This document shows, piece after piece, positions 1 through 12,123 of a stretch of DNA of 64,000 bases. The notes below the pieces were generated by a model that was given only the letters and a program-made list of their open reading frames with translations, did no database searches and had not been told where the DNA came from. The position numbers were made by a program, and so were the translations under genes. This stretch comes from Ziziphus jujuba (lineage: Eukaryota; Streptophyta; Magnoliopsida; Rosales; Rhamnaceae), in NCBI RefSeq assembly GCF_031755915.1, contig NC_083379.1, positions 13,563,501 to 13,627,500 on the forward strand, read 5' to 3'. Positions within the stretch are counted from its first letter, which is position 1. Each line of letters starts with the position of its first letter.

Positions 1-2880
1 TACCACGTGTCGTATTTTCAACCAATCCCATGAGTGAACAGTTTCACCCATGGGTGGCTTTTATTTTGGCAAAACACAGGAGCCGGGGAGAGGAGAGAGA
101 AAGAAGGGAGGAGAGAGAGAGAAAGAGAGAGCTAGAGAGAGAAACCAACCAACCACCGCCGTTCACCCATTTTCGGCCACCGAAATAGTACACGCACCAC
201 CCTAGCTTGAAGCCCACCTGAAAATCGGCCGGCCAGCCAAAAATCACGGCCAATTGATCGCCGACACGCCCGGATCGAGACTTTTTCCGGCGGCGGCGCC
301 GATACTTCAAACCCAGATTTCTCCCTATTCCGACCTCCGTTTGCCTCACCGTTGGTCCCATTGAGTCACCCATTTCCCGATCTACCTTCCCACCAAAATC
401 ACGGCTAGTGGCCACCAGACGCGCTGCTGACGGTGGCAGATTCCGGTGACCACGGCGGCTCGTAGGGAAATCGATTTTCCGGCGAGTTTCCAGTTGCACC
501 ACCCATCCTTTTCCACTAATTCCGACCCTCTGAACCCAAATTCAATGTCCACTTTCCTCAATTCTTAACGGATTGTGAGAATCGAGGACTTGAAATCCGA
601 GAGCTTTTCGGCGAGATTCCGCCCATCTCGGGTTCGATCTCCGGGAAGTAAGACCAGATTCTTAATCCTTGTTTCACAAGCTTCAATTAGGTATATTACT
701 CATAAATTTTGGTTAACGTTTTTGTTAAACCCCCTGGGTATCGGATATTATTTATCCGAATAAAATATTAATTTATTTGAGTTGTGTAATATTGTTGTTC
801 CAGGAGCACGTGTGCGTCGTGGAATTTATCCCATGGAGGATCTTGGGTTAATTGCGTGCTCGAGGTAAGTGACTCACCTTCAAAATTATTTTGGGATATT
901 AAAAAATATATATTTTGTGTTAATTGGTTATTTGAAAAATATGTTTTATGTGTTGAATCTTTTGTAAATTTATATTTGGAATTTTGATGCCAAAATTGAA
1001 TTGAATTAAATATTTGTGCATTATAAAATATTTTGGTTTTAAGGAATTTGAGATTTTGGTAATTATTATCAAATTTCATTGTTGGAATATTTCATAATTA
1101 AATATTTGATAAATATATTTTATGTATTTGATATTGAGAGGAATTGATATTTAAAAGTAATATTATTTGATTTATTACAGAATTTATTTGTGAATTTATT
1201 TTGATTAATAAAAAATGCATTTATATAAATTTACGTATTGTGGAAATTATTTTATGGTATTGAGGATTTGTGGAATTAATTATATATGAAATTCATGTGG
1301 TTTTAATATTTTTTTTGGTATGATTTGATTTTAAAGATTTCAAGAAAAATATTGATTTAAGTTATGGTGCTCTCAAAAATATATTTAAGCACTTGAAATA
1401 TTACCTAGTTGATTTTATGATATGAGAAAAATTATATATTATTGATGGATTTATGCTGGTGTTATTAAAGAAAAATATGGGATGGTGAATTTGAAAAATG
1501 GTATAATTCCCACGGTGAATTTTGGAAAAATTAGGTATTTTAATAATAAACTTGGTTATCTGTTTTAGACGTACTCATACAGTATTGGTGTTTTGTACTG
1601 TATATGTAGATGAGCGCACAAGTTATAATATCTCCCATGAGTTGACATCGGACCGAGGGCAGGCAAGTTTGATATTGGCCATAAGCCCCCCCCCCCCCAC
1701 CATGGCCGGGATGACGGTTTAAGCAGCGGCGCTGTTGAGACGTCGAAGCAACCGTATGCAAGTTTCTCTCTTTAACATCCCGTTACACAATGCTCGGGAC
1801 GCTGGGTATCGTGGGACATCACTGGTATATAGTGTGGTGCGTCAAATAGCTTTTAATATTATTTCCAAATAATAATGTTTTTAAAGAGTATCTAAAATAA
1901 AAAAGTATCTAATGAAATTTTTATAATTTATTTAATCAATGTTTCTAAAATGCATTTTATCTTGATTATTTTACTATTTAAATGGATTGGTGGTTTCAAA
2001 TAAATTCTTTTATAGTTTTATCATTTACTTCAAATAGATGATTAAATTGATTTAAGTATTTCTTTTATTAATTAAATGATTTATTTACTATTTATATTGA
2101 TTTGCTGATTTTAAAGTGATTTTACTATGTTTTTACCATTCATTTTAAATAGAGGTTTTATTTTGATTTAATTATTTATTTATTTAATTGTTCAATTAAT
2201 TGATTCATTCTAATTATTTTATTATTTCCTGAATTGCGTTAATGTAAGTTTCATTAATATTTTTGTATTATTTGTTTATGACATTTATTAATCATTTAGT
2301 AATTGTTATGAAATTATTTTTATTTCTATTCCTATTTTATTTTCATTATAAATTTTAGATACTTGATTTATTATATTTTATTTGATATTTAGTTGACTAA
2401 TTGATTCCTTGGTTTTCGGGGAATACAAATAACGGGTTTTGCAAAAATATTTTAAAAGGGGAACTTTTCCAACGGAGTGAATGGTGAGAGTTTTGAGAGA
2501 AAATATTATTTTCAATTAATTATTATTTATTTACTTATTTATTCTTAATTAATCAAATGTACTATAATTGTCGTTACTATTATAATTGTACAGTATATAG
2601 GGTCACTCACTGAGATGATTAGCATCTCATATTTTTAAATTCCATTCCCCTAGGTACAAGGATTGGGAGACATTGATTGTCCGGGGCGAGCCGGACGTCT
2701 CAGTTCATTGCCGAAAGTCCAAGAAGCATTTCTTCCTTTTTTCCTCTTCATCTCGCATTGCTTCTTTATCTAACATTGTATTAATTTCATATTTATTTGT
2801 AGAATACTCTGTATACTGGATTGAACATATTTTATTAAATACCGCATTAATTCCCTATTATTATTTTGGAGTGTTGTAAA
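1..2880 (+). mobile_element. Probable long LTR (3' part) of a Ty3/gypsy-type retrotransposon
   Basis: This stretch has no credible coding frame but has the layout of very long plant Ty3/gypsy LTRs. A GC-rich block (about 100-660) is followed by AT-rich sequence, a short GC-rich island at about 1600-1830 containing CCGAGGGCAGGC, a further AT-rich segment, and a 3' block. That block carries CTCACTGAGATG and CCCCTAGGTACA and ends near GGAGTGTTGTAA (about 2867-2878). A second region at 41818-44060 shows the same order of landmarks, including CCGAGGG and a CTCACTTAG motif. The left end lies outside the window. No primer-binding site follows, so it may be a solo or 3' LTR. The assignment rests on layout, not on alignment. 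Confidence 0.45.
2611..2629. other. Perfect short hairpin inside the LTR-like region
   Basis: TGAGATG and CATCTCA form a perfect 7-bp stem around a 5-base loop. It sits just before the CCCCTAGGTACA motif in the 3' part of the LTR-like region, where such LTRs usually carry the transcript end and processing signals. Confidence 0.5.
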
Positions 2881-4368
2881 TTTGTGGAAACAAATTGTAG
2901 TAATGTGGAAGGAATAAGGTAGTGTATATAAAAATGTGTTTTCAGTGCAGAAAATTTGTGATAAGTCCAAGCCTTAGAGGAGATTTTGTTGAATTTTCCA
3001 TTGAAAGATCCGATAAGATTTTCCTAGAATCAGAACTTATCTAAAATTCCAGTAAGAAATTTTAAAAAGGTCCTGACAATTTTCAAATATTGAGAATCAA
3101 TTCTTCGTAGATAAACTTTTCTCCCCAAAAAAAAAAAGTTACTGTTTCTAAAAACTGTACTTTTGTGAAAAATATTATATTCCCACAAACTTTGACACAC
3201 GTACCAACCAAACAGGGCCATGCATACAAAGATATTTTGATCATTAAACTGCCAACAGTCAAATCATAAATTTAACAAAACACCTTTAATGAAAAATAAT
3301 TGAAAAACAAACATTTAATTGAAAATATAGAATTTCTAAGTATATATATATATATATGCATTTGGAAATACTTAATAGTCAATCATATATGTAAATTTGC
3401 ACTTGAAACTTATTTAATGAGCACTTATTTTATTTAGCTTACTTGCTAATTCTATTTATAATTATTTGTTAAAACCTTATTAATCATCATCTTTTATACT
3501 TATAGTATTTTGAATAATCAATTTCTCATTGCAATAATTTCTTTTATAGCCCACAGGTAATTTTGTCGAAGTCCAGGTCCTGCTTCATGTTTTAAAAAGG
3601 AAGGCCCATAAGAGCCCAACTTTGTTCTGTAACTTCTTAGCCCAAGTCCGGCTCGTACAAAATAAAAAGATACACGGATTGGAATGACATAATTATTTAA
3701 TAACCTCTAAAGCATTAGACTAGCTAATTAATAAATTTATATATATTTTTTGAAATAATAAATTTATAGTTAAATTTAAGTATTTTGAGACTAAATTTAT
3801 CAAAAAATAAAAAAGAATTTAGACGAGCTAATTTATATTTCACTGAAAAAAACAAAAATTAACTTTATCATATATTAAGGCTAACAGTAATGATAATTCC
3901 ATCAATATTTAATCAATTTTAAAATATAATTTGTAGGGATTAAATATTTTAATTTTAATGTTAAAATGTAAAATTTTTTATTTTTCGGGGAAAAAAAGCA
4001 TTTTAGTATTCTAAGCCATTAACTATCATTTGCTAAAAAATAATGTAAGAAATTGAAATATAAGTATCTAAAAATGGAACACTTAAAATTTGAAAAAAAA
4101 AAAAAAAAAAAAGTAACTTCCACAAACTATAGGTTAGTTGCAATTAACCCTTATATACTTTTACTAGGTGTTGGCCACGTGCATTGCATGTGGACCATAG
4201 TTTAATAGTGTTACATAAATTTTTTTTTACGTAAAATATAATTTTAATTTGTAAATTTTTGAATTTTGAATTTTATTGAGTTATATCATAATTATTATTC
4301 TAAAAAATATATGGAATAACTTAAAAGAGAATATCTTCATGCTAATGAAAATGATTGTTGTATATATA

Positions 4369-4409
<41 letters not shown>

Positions 4410-4412
4410 TGC

Positions 4413-4462
<50 letters not shown>

Positions 4463-4841
4463 TGAATATATGCAATTTAAAGTGAATATAATTATGATAT
4501 TTATATAAGAATGAAGATGGTCATCATAACTTCAATGACGCTACAATTTTTCAATTTTTTTGTTGTATGACAAGCTTATTTGATTTCATCATAAAAATTA
4601 ATATTTTAGATATTAACTTTTTTTGGCTTGTTAATTCTTATCTTAAATATATCATATGAAAATCTAAAAGGAATATAAAAATGTTATATAGTTAATATTC
4701 AGTATTGACAAGAAAATCTATATTCTATTTTATGTTTGTCACTAAATGATTTTACTACCATAACAAAATATATAGATATAACATACACATTAGAAATTCA
4801 CATGGTAAAAGTTTTAAAAGATTTTACAAAATTCATGCATC
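2881..4841. other. Gene-free AT-rich intergenic DNA
   Basis: No coding region is supported. The interval holds poly-A and poly-T runs and a cluster of GCCCA/GGCCCA motifs at about 3548-3650 that resembles plant site II promoter elements but leads into no visible gene. A long (TA)n tract also lies here. Confidence 0.7.
4370..4459. repeat. (TA)n microsatellite, interrupted
   Basis: Two long TA runs (about 4373-4404 and 4416-4459) are separated by a short AATTATGCATATAA interruption. Any open frame through it only encodes an Ile-Tyr repeat. Confidence 0.9.
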
Positions 4842-5410
4842 ATCTGACAATAATTGCCTTACCCAATATAGTGCAGAAGTTAGTGCTACTTTACTGCTTA
4901 TCATTGGGTTGTGCAATTATGTCTTACATATAACAAAAAAAAAACAGTTCTTAGTGAATAAGTCCAAAGATAGGCTTCAAAAACAATTCATAATTAGTTT
5001 ACTATCAAGGGATAAGACCAAAGATAGACTTCAAAATAACTAATAGATTGTTTGCCTACAAAGATGTTAACTACATAAAACAAGTTATGTTTTGTTTTAC
5101 AATTTATATAATCTCGTATAAGCATAATCTGACAATAATTGCCTTACCCAATATAGTGCAGAAGTTAGTGCTACTTTACTGCTTATCATTGGGTTGTGCA
5201 ATTATGTCTTACATATAACCAAAAAAAAAAGTTCTTAGTGAATAAGTCCAAAGATAGGCTTCAAAAACAATTCATAATTAGTTTACTATCAAGGGATAAG
5301 ACCAAAGATAGACTTCAAAATAACTAATAGATTGTTTGCCTACAAAGATGTTAACTACATAAAACAAGTTATGTTTTGTTTTACAATTTATATAATCTCG
5401 TATAAGCATA
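4842..5410. repeat. Recent tandem duplication, two 285-bp copies
   Basis: Copy 1 (4842-5126) and copy 2 (5127-5410) are essentially identical from ATCTGACAATAATTGCC to CTCGTATAAGCAT. The only clear difference is in a poly-A run (ACAAAA... against ACCAAAA...), which changes the length by one base. Inside each copy a shorter motif occurs twice in related form (AAGTCCAAAGATAGGCTTCA and AAGACCAAAGATAGACTTCA). No gene is contained. The near-identity implies a young event or an assembly artefact. Confidence 0.9.
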
Positions 5411-7792
5411 CAAATGATTCAATAAAAATGACAAAAAATTATTATATTTTCTAACCAAACTGAATTTAGAATACAATAAAAATTGACAACATAAAAAAAA
5501 AAGAAAAAAAAAAAGAACTTCATCCATATTGAAATCCTTAACATTTATATCAACATTTGAAATATAAACATATTACAATTAAAATGAAACTTTAATATTT
5601 AACTAAACAAATACCTTGCATCCACTCTTGTAGAAGGAAAGCCCACTCAAACAATTTCCTTTGTAGGATGCAGTAATTGAGGAATATTCAAATCCTAACA
5701 TTTGAATAGAAATATAATATCAAATGTAAATTTCATTTAAATGAAAAAAACAACAAAACAAAAATAAAACAAACAAACAAACAAATAATATAATTAATTT
5801 TTCGTGCTGGATATTTTGATGGAACTTGGAAGTAATTAATAGCCATTAGCTAACACTCCCATATGTTTCTACAAATCCATCAACAACACCACGTGCTTTG
5901 TAAATGGCGTTAGATACAACCACCAAATTCATTTGCATGCTAAGTTTGCATGTTTCTTGTGATTTTGTATATCCAGACTCTCCTTAAATTTATACCACTA
6001 TAGTAATGTTATTTGGTCAATCTTTCTATATATGTATATATATATATATATATAAGCTATCCTATTGACTATATATTCAATATACAACATAACCCATCAA
6101 AGAAAATTGGGTGGTTGTTTTAGCAAAATAAAAAAAAAGGGGGGGGGGGTGTTGGGGTGGTGTGTGGGTTATAAGTATGTGCATAATTAACCATTAATAG
6201 AAAAACGAAGAGGTTGATGGAGAGCTTGATTTGTGAGCATATGAAAGTCCAAGTCCAAACCTACTATCAAACCCCAGTAAATCCAAAACATGTCTCTTCC
6301 TTGGTTTTTTATTTATTCATTTTTTGTATGGTTTTGTTTGTCCAAAACCAGCAAACAATCTCTACATTTTTTAACTTTTTTTTTTTTTTCTATTTGATCT
6401 TTTAGTCATCTTTTTTAGAATTCTTTAAAGATTCTAACTCACTTTCTATCTATAGTTCCCCAAAAAAAAAAAAAAATGTATAGGAACAACCAAATATCAA
6501 CATCAGAAAGAAAAAAATAATAATTAGATCATTAAATATAAAATTAAAAAATAACAAAACAAAACTAAAATCGTAAGAAAAAAGAAAAGAAAGTGATAGA
6601 AAACATTAAAAAAAAAACCCAAATTCGGTCAAATACCAAATCTTACTTTCTCTGTCTATGACTAACCCAAAAGAATAAAAAAAATATATAAAAAAAGAAG
6701 AAAGTAGATTGTAAAGAAACAACCAAAACATCAAAAATATAATTGGAAATAAAATTGGAAAAGAAAAAAGAAAAAACATTAAAAAAAAAATAGAGCACAA
6801 ATCAATTTAGAAGCCGAATATACAAGCAAAGATAATCTAAAGGCCACAAATGCAATGGAAATTGGAAATCAAAATTTCAAAAAAGAACCAAAGATATACA
6901 CAAACCATATTTCAGAGAATTCTTTTCTCTGTTCCAGAAAAGCAACGAAAGCAACCGAAGCAATGCAGTAAAAAAAAAAATCTAAAATTAAAACCATAAC
7001 AGTACAAATCCAATCCCAAAATTTCATGGCAGCATATAAATCCATTTGAGTAGAAGCCATATCTGTGGGACCACCGTATGATTTCGTTTAAATATGATGG
7101 AGCTAATTGGCCCTTTTTTTCCACCTTTTTGGAAAAATAAAAAAGGAGGAAATACATGCACATAAAAGCCTCTACTTGTCTCCCAAATGAAAGAATGCTC
7201 TCAATCTCACCCGCACAAGTAACAGTAAGAAACTGATTTGTTTTTTTCCCATTTTTCATACTTTTTTTATTTTATTTTTTTCTTTGTTTCCTTGACTCAT
7301 TGAATAGATACATTTGCCTTGTCTCTCTCTAACCCTTTGTGAAGGAAGCATCGATTTATCCTTCGGTAGCTCAGCCTAAGCAATTTTTTATTTTTTTTTC
7401 TTTTCTTCAACTTGATATTTCGATTTTGTTTCTTTCTATTGCCTTATATTTCCATTTTCTTTTATTTTTTAATTTTTTTATTTCCCTGGCCTTCAATAGT
7501 TACACTATCAATATTTTCTTTCTTTCTTTAACAGACCTTTTTTTTCTTCTATTTTCACCAAATTTGTGTTTCTTCATTTTATTTTTTGGGTATTATAACT
7601 TCAAGTAATTTTTCCCTTTTTTTTTATGGTACTCATGGATGTCTATGTACTAACAAGGACAGAGTGATAAAATTATCTTTTTTCAAGACAAAGCATAAAG
7701 AAGAGTCCAATCATAAACAGTTTTATAGAAATAAAAAATTTATTTTACATATATGGCCCAAAAACACCCAAGAAAAGAGAGAGAGTGAAGAA

Positions 7793-7837
<45 letters not shown>

Positions 7838-8041
7838 GTGTGTGTGTGTGTGTGTGTGAGTATTGTTTAGTCATTTTCTTCATTTCCATAGAGAAGCACA
7901 CATCGAGAGAGAGAGAGAGAGAGAGAGTCCGTTTTCACAGATTACACCTCAAGCAAAAAAGAGAGAGCAGTGAATAATGATGGGTATTTTGGTAATTTTA
8001 GGGGAGCCCGAAAATTTGTATTTTTATATGTAATTATAGAT

Positions 8042-8078
<37 letters not shown>

Positions 8079-9955
8079 CTATACAAAAAATTATCAATTA
8101 CCGAAACACATTTTTGCATTAGTTGTAAGTACAAGAAAGGCTGTCAAGTTGCAGAAAAACCAGTGGTTTAGATGATGCTGAGGATGTGCAATTTTGTCTT
8201 GACACCTGGAAAAAAGGTTGGCAAAACGTACGGAGGAGTGCCGTTTTTGAACCAAAATGAATAGGAAAAAATGACCAAAAAACTGCTTCTTTTCGCATTT
8301 ATAGTATAGACAAAGGATATGGATAATTATAGGTTTAACCCTTTAGTTTAAATAAAAGGATAAATTGTTATGTAAATCTTAAAAGATCCCCTTCTATGTT
8401 GCACATTTTACAAAATTAGCATTCACCCTATGGAATATACAAGGAGAAGTGTAAAATGTAATAGATGATTTCGATAATCATATATAAAAGTTAATTGTTA
8501 TGATCAAATATTCTACAAATAGAGTTTTAAATATAAATGTATGTATATTTTAAAAATTATAAATATAATTTATAAATCTTTTGACATGATATATTTGGAG
8601 TATGATTATTATATATTCTTATTTTTTTAATTTATAGATAACCATTAATCTCATATAAAAAGTCACAATGTACACAAAGATTATTTTTTCAAAAAATATA
8701 TATTTCGAAATTCGTACAATAATATATACAAATAAGATTATCATTTAATATTTTTAAAACAAATAAATATGAAGCATACTCTAAGTTTTAAAGCACAATA
8801 TTGATGAGTTTCTTTATCTTTTTACAAGATTCTTGGTACTGTATAACTCACTGCACAATCAACTTTGCACTTACCATATAACTCATTTTTTATGAAGTTC
8901 AACCACATTTAAAATATTAGCAAATAATTTCAAAATAAAATTGTATTAGAAAACTTTCATTCATAATATCTATAGCATTAATACCTATGTTAGTATTTTT
9001 TTTTTCCTCTATAATTTTCATTTCTTCTTCTTCTTCTTCCTTCTTTTTTATTTTTTATTTTATTTTATTTTATTTTTACCTATTCTTTTTAGCTTGTTCC
9101 CTTCTTCGTATTTTTTAGTTTTTTTCCATTATTTTTCCAAACTATTTTTCTTTTTTGGCTTCTCTCCCTATTTAGAAAAGTGAGAGACTCCAAATAAAAC
9201 ACGGTTTTAAATTTAAATTTAAATTTTTTTAAATTCAATCTTTTTCTTTTATATTTTGATTCTTGAAATTTATATTTTAAAATTTGATTTAAATGAGATA
9301 ATTGCATTCCTCTAAATCTTTTTCATTATCTAAACTGTTTTTTCTTTTAATCTTATAATATTTCCTTTTATATAATTTTAAAATATTCTTATAAAAAACA
9401 ATTATATTAATTATATTATATAATTTATTATTTTTATTTACAATTATTTGTACCATGTACATAGAATATCTTACTGTGTCATCATTAATCATGTATATCT
9501 ATGATTAGTAAAAATCATGGATTGACATATTTTTTTAAAAAATCTTTAATTCTCTTTTATATTAAATATTAGATATAAAATTATTTACTATTTGCTATTG
9601 AATATTTATATATAATTATCAATTTTTCAATTTCAATTTTAAATTTAATAATTATCATTTTAATTTTAGTTTATTCATTTTCTATATTCAAGAATATAAT
9701 AACATAATTATAATAATTAATCAAAGGGTAAAATAATTATTTGATAATATTATCATTCTTGTTAGGGAAATAAAACCAGCACATGATAGTAATCAATATC
9801 GAGATTGAATCAAAATTATAAAAGTGAACCTGATCATAATTACAAATTCAAATTGATGGTCATAAGTTTTATATAATTTTATTACATTTTACAATTGATT
9901 ATTACTATTTACAATTATTTGTACTATATATAAAATATCTTAGTTTGTAGATATT
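5411..9955. other. Gene-free AT-rich intergenic DNA with microsatellites
   Basis: No credible gene is visible. Open frames here are driven by poly-T or poly-A runs (Phe- and Lys-rich) and lack domain character. Contents include a (TA)n at about 6030-6054, a poly-A/poly-G tract at 6131-6171, (TG)n at about 7796-7858, (GA)n at about 7902-7927 and (TA)n at about 8045-8077. A gene start with introns cannot be excluded, but nothing supports one. Confidence 0.65.
7796..7858. repeat. (TG)n microsatellite
   Basis: This is a near-perfect TG dinucleotide run, interrupted once by TATGTATG. A (GA)n tract follows at about 7902-7927. Confidence 0.9.
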
Positions 9956-10305
9956 AGTGTCCGTTTGGCTTTTTTTTTTGGCTAAAAAACTCTATTTGAT
10001 GGCTAAAATTTTTTTTTTATCTAAAAATGAGGATGTTTAGCAAGAATCAATAAGTACTTATTGACAAAAAATTAGCTTTTTAAGCTATTTTAGAAAAATC
10101 CAATCTTTTTTAAAAAAACTGTTTTTTTTTTTTTTCAAACTTACATAGAAGATTCAATAAGCATTTAATGTAACTTTTTAATTTATAATCAAATACGTAT
10201 TAGTTTTTTAATAAAAGTTATTTTTCAAAAAAAAAATTTATTATACAAAACTTTACAAGCAAAAGCTCTACTTTTATCAGTTATACAAAATCGATATTTA
10301 ATCAA
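9956..10305. mobile_element. MITE-like element, family M1, copy 1
   Basis: The segment begins TAGTGTCCGTTTGGCT and ends near CAGTTATACAAAATCG. Its reverse complement matches 50163-50548 along the length. Shared blocks include AATAAGTACTTATT, AGCTTTTTAAGCTATTTTAG, TTTATAATCAAATACGTATT and TTTACAAGCAAAAGCTCTAC. The CGTTTGGC end motif and noncoding AT-rich body are typical of plant non-autonomous DNA elements. No target duplication is clear at this copy. Confidence 0.55.
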
Positions 10306-11640
10306 ACTTGTATATAAATATGTATATCCATGAGTAATAAAATCATGCCTTTAATTGGTGGCACACTAGATATTCCAAGGTTTTGTTGAATGACATTCAA
10401 GAAAAATGTATTCTAAATTTTTTTATAGAATTTGGAAAATTCTCTCTCTTAGACGAAATGATAAAGAAATAACTGGAAACATATTTACCAAAACCTCACT
10501 GCGGAATCTACCAAAAAAAGATCCAATATTATCTCTTTCATTATTCTAAATTGTTATTCTATTTTAAATAGGAACGTACTTGTTATTTTTAACTCTTAAA
10601 TTCAAGAATTCTTGTAGAATTTTCCTGAAAATCTTCATTTTTCTTTTATATTAAATATTACATATTAGATAATTTAATATTAAGCATTAAATATTAAAAT
10701 TATAAATAATTATCAATTTTTTTAATTTAAACTTAAATTTAACTTTAATATATTATTAATAAGTATCATTCTAGATAGTATTTAATATATACTATTAAAA
10801 TTATAGATAGTTATCAAATTTCAATTTAAATTTATTTGTTCAATTTTCAATAATATTATCTACTACTAATTATCTATTTTGAAACTTGACACATTTTTGA
10901 AAAAATTATAGATAATATTTGATATATTAAATGATTATACAAATAATTATCAATTTTTCAATTTAAATTTCTTTGTTCTATTTTTAATAATTAATGTTAT
11001 CTAGTGTTACATAATAAATATTGAGACTACACATATTTTTAAAAAATATATATATATAATATTTAATTTAAATAATTCACTGTCGATTGTCACTTGTCAA
11101 AAATATCAAACAATATATTAATAAACTTTTGGATGGAAAATAATTTACAATTGATTGCCATTTGCAAACTATCCTACTTTAATATATTCATAATAATACT
11201 ATTATTATAGATTTTAAATTTTTACAAAATTTGTTAACTAAATAATATTTATTAAAATATTACTAATTGACATATTCATATAATTTAAATATAAAAAATT
11301 AAAATATTAAATGAATAAATAAATTTAAAAAAATATATTAATTAAATATTATTATATTATTTAATAAATATTTTCATAACTATAATAATATTATTGATTA
11401 AGATGTACCTAATTATTTCTAAATATGTCAATTTATCCCCTAACAATATGCAATATAAAATGACATTTACAAAAACGCAACAAAATACCCAACAGGGAAG
11501 ATGACAATGAAATACGAGCATTAAATAAAATAAAATAAAATTGCATAAATCTTTGAAACTAAAACTACAAGGCAGGATATATTTTAATCAAACTTGAGGG
11601 GTTCAAAGGTAATTTGGTTAAAAAAAAAAAAAAAAAAAGG
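10306..11640. other. Gene-free AT-rich DNA upstream of the PPR gene
   Basis: The interval is very AT-rich with scattered short repeated words (AATTATCAATTTTTCAATTT variants) and no coding potential. It ends in a poly-A run at about 11620-11638, immediately before the higher-GC leader of the PPR gene. Confidence 0.6.
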
Positions 11641-12123
11641 AAGAAAAATCTTTGAATTATCACACATGCAAAAGCACTCCAAGCCTCGCTGAGGCCTTCC
11701 TTGGATCAATTTGGCTCTCGTTTGCTCTCAGCTTGCCATTTCTTGGAGTACCCAAATCCTTTTTCCTCAGCCTGCGGACCACCCTTTTCCAAACACCTCT
11801 TAGAAAGGTCTCTCACATGAGGTCTCAACACCCAGCCAAACCATCACCCCTACTGGAATTTTCCCTGTTGAGTTCAGTGCGGTAGAGTGAATAAAACGGT
11901 GTCGTAGTTCAAGCGGCGAATTGAGTCCTACAGAATCAAGGAAAGCACATTGCGGGGCTTTATTAGACTTGCCTAACAGAACAGGTCATTGTCTTGCTTC
12001 TTCTCTAAGCTAGAAATGTCTGTTTTTTGTTATTAACTATATGTTTTTTTCACTCTGTAACTCATGGTTTCTAGGAGAGTTTTACAAGATGGTTTTTGTG
12101 ATATTTTTTTGGTAAATTGAAAA
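11641..12123 (+). promoter_or_regulatory. Proximal promoter and 5' leader of the PPR gene
   Basis: GC content rises sharply at about 11680 and stays higher up to the start codon at 12124, as expected for a transcribed leader. A 77-codon open frame at 11652-11885 has no recognisable domain and does not join in frame to the PPR exon, so I treat it as an upstream frame rather than an exon. No clear TATA box can be assigned. Confidence 0.4.

Noticed and set aside
44..502. 152-codon minus-strand open frame in the GC-rich start of the window
   Set aside because: Composition is Arg/Ser-rich from GA and CGG runs, it has no domain, and it lies in an LTR-like region.
615..660. GGTTCGATCTCC resembling a tRNA B box
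   Set aside because: No A box or cloverleaf can be drawn around it; it is a chance match in GC-rich LTR sequence.
8100..8260. C-X5-C words suggesting a WRKY zinc-finger scrap
   Set aside because: No WRKYGQK core, immediate stop codons and no continuing frame.
11652..11885. 77-codon frame upstream of the PPR gene as a first exon
   Set aside because: No domain, no in-phase splice join to 12124, and the PPR exon already has a plausible transit-peptide start.
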